From Kiritimatiellia bacterium (GTDB lineage: Bacteria; Verrucomicrobiota; Kiritimatiellia; UBA8416; YA12-FULL-48-11): a stretch of DNA of 64,000 bases. A program made the translations under genes and the position numbers. The DNA is taken from NCBI GenBank assembly GCA_028716365.1, contig JAQUPZ010000009.1, forward strand, positions 1 through 64,000, read 5' to 3'. Below, one piece after another: positions 63,868 through 64,000 of the stretch (position 1 is its first letter; every line of letters starts with the position of its first letter). The notes beneath the pieces were generated by a model. The model had not been told where the DNA came from, searched no databases, and saw only the letters and a list, made by a program, of their open reading frames with translations.

Positions 63868-64000
63868 ATGAAGAAGGTTGTTGCAGTAATACTGGCGATT
63901 ATCACTTTCACATGTTCCTGCAGGCAAATACCGACAGTTGACACACCTACCGGCACAGACGGCATTAAAACTCTCGACGCAATACCTCTGGAGCAATTGC
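63868..64000 (+). CDS. Lipoprotein, N-terminal part only (cut by window edge)
   Basis: 44 codons are visible from ATG 63868. VAVILAIITFTCSC is a lipoprotein signal peptide with the likely acylated Cys at TFTC or TCSC, followed by a Thr/Pro-rich linker (PTVDTPTGTDGIKTL). The frame is open to the edge. It lies 16 bp after the secreted PKD/TPR gene and probably belongs to the same envelope operon. Confidence 0.6.
   Translation, partial: MKKVVAVILAIITFTCSCRQIPTVDTPTGTDGIKTLDAIPLEQL

Noticed and set aside
1..64000. tRNA, rRNA, integrase and att sites
   Set aside because: I looked for cloverleaf-like and integrase-like sequence and saw none convincing; a dedicated tRNA scan would be needed to exclude them.

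Overview
The window looks like a chromosomal segment of a PVC-superphylum bacterium (Verrucomicrobiota, Kiritimatiellota or Lentisphaerota type). This is inferred from the mix of large secreted polysaccharide-active proteins, a surface protein with autotransporter-type beta-strand repeats and PA14/LamG-like modules, an ECF sigma factor with an overlapping FecR-type partner, DUF4838 and DUF6067-like glycosidases, and a RiPP-type cobalamin radical SAM pair. Base composition is moderate, with one clearly GC-rich and one clearly AT-rich insert. I see no rRNA, tRNA or CRISPR array.

Layout. 1-4585 (minus): a giant repeat-rich surface protein running off the left edge. 4.9-12.2 kb: a polytopic GT-C-like membrane protein, a 2-dehydropantoate 2-reductase-like enzyme overlapping an MFS transporter, then a three-gene ABC-2 export cluster. 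12.2-24.2 kb: large secreted glycosidase-like proteins, a Tat-exported PIG-L deacetylase and small envelope proteins. 24.3-30.6 kb: a DUF853/HerA-like ATPase, then an accessory region with direct repeats, mobile-element scars, an AT-rich methyltransferase, and a two-gene operon of a HU/zinc-ribbon fusion and a double-PAS protein. 30.6-32.8 kb: a GC-rich insert with a complete glycosidase and the tail of a broken acyltransferase. 33.2-45.3 kb: a polysaccharide-degradation locus (DUF4838, sialidase-like, DUF6067-like, PL11 rhamnogalacturonan lyase, beta-helix enzyme). Two divergent intergenic control regions in it are clearly homologous and carry a recurring leader motif. 45.4-47.5 kb: a methyltransferase and a GT9 glycosyltransferase, probably for surface glycans. 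47.7-52.3 kb: two unknown proteins, a GH95 fucosidase-like enzyme and a VOC protein. 52.7-54.7 kb: an ECF sigma factor and a FecR protein with an unusual C-terminal extension. 55.5-59.9 kb: two tandem B12-binding radical SAM proteins of the RiPP-maturation type, followed by a small secreted proline/cysteine-rich peptide and a strong terminator. 59.9-64 kb: a TPR protein, a large secreted PKD/TPR protein and the start of a lipoprotein.

How it fits together. Most of the window serves extracellular breakdown of pectin-like, fucosylated and other complex glycans, plus envelope construction and export. The best candidate for an undescribed system is the radical SAM pair with its short Cys/Pro-rich peptide. 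Other points of interest are the sigma/FecR pair whose periplasmic end resembles part of a glycosidase barrel, the HU/zinc-ribbon/PAS operon, and the duplicated divergent control regions. Family assignments were made by reading the sequences; no database search was run.
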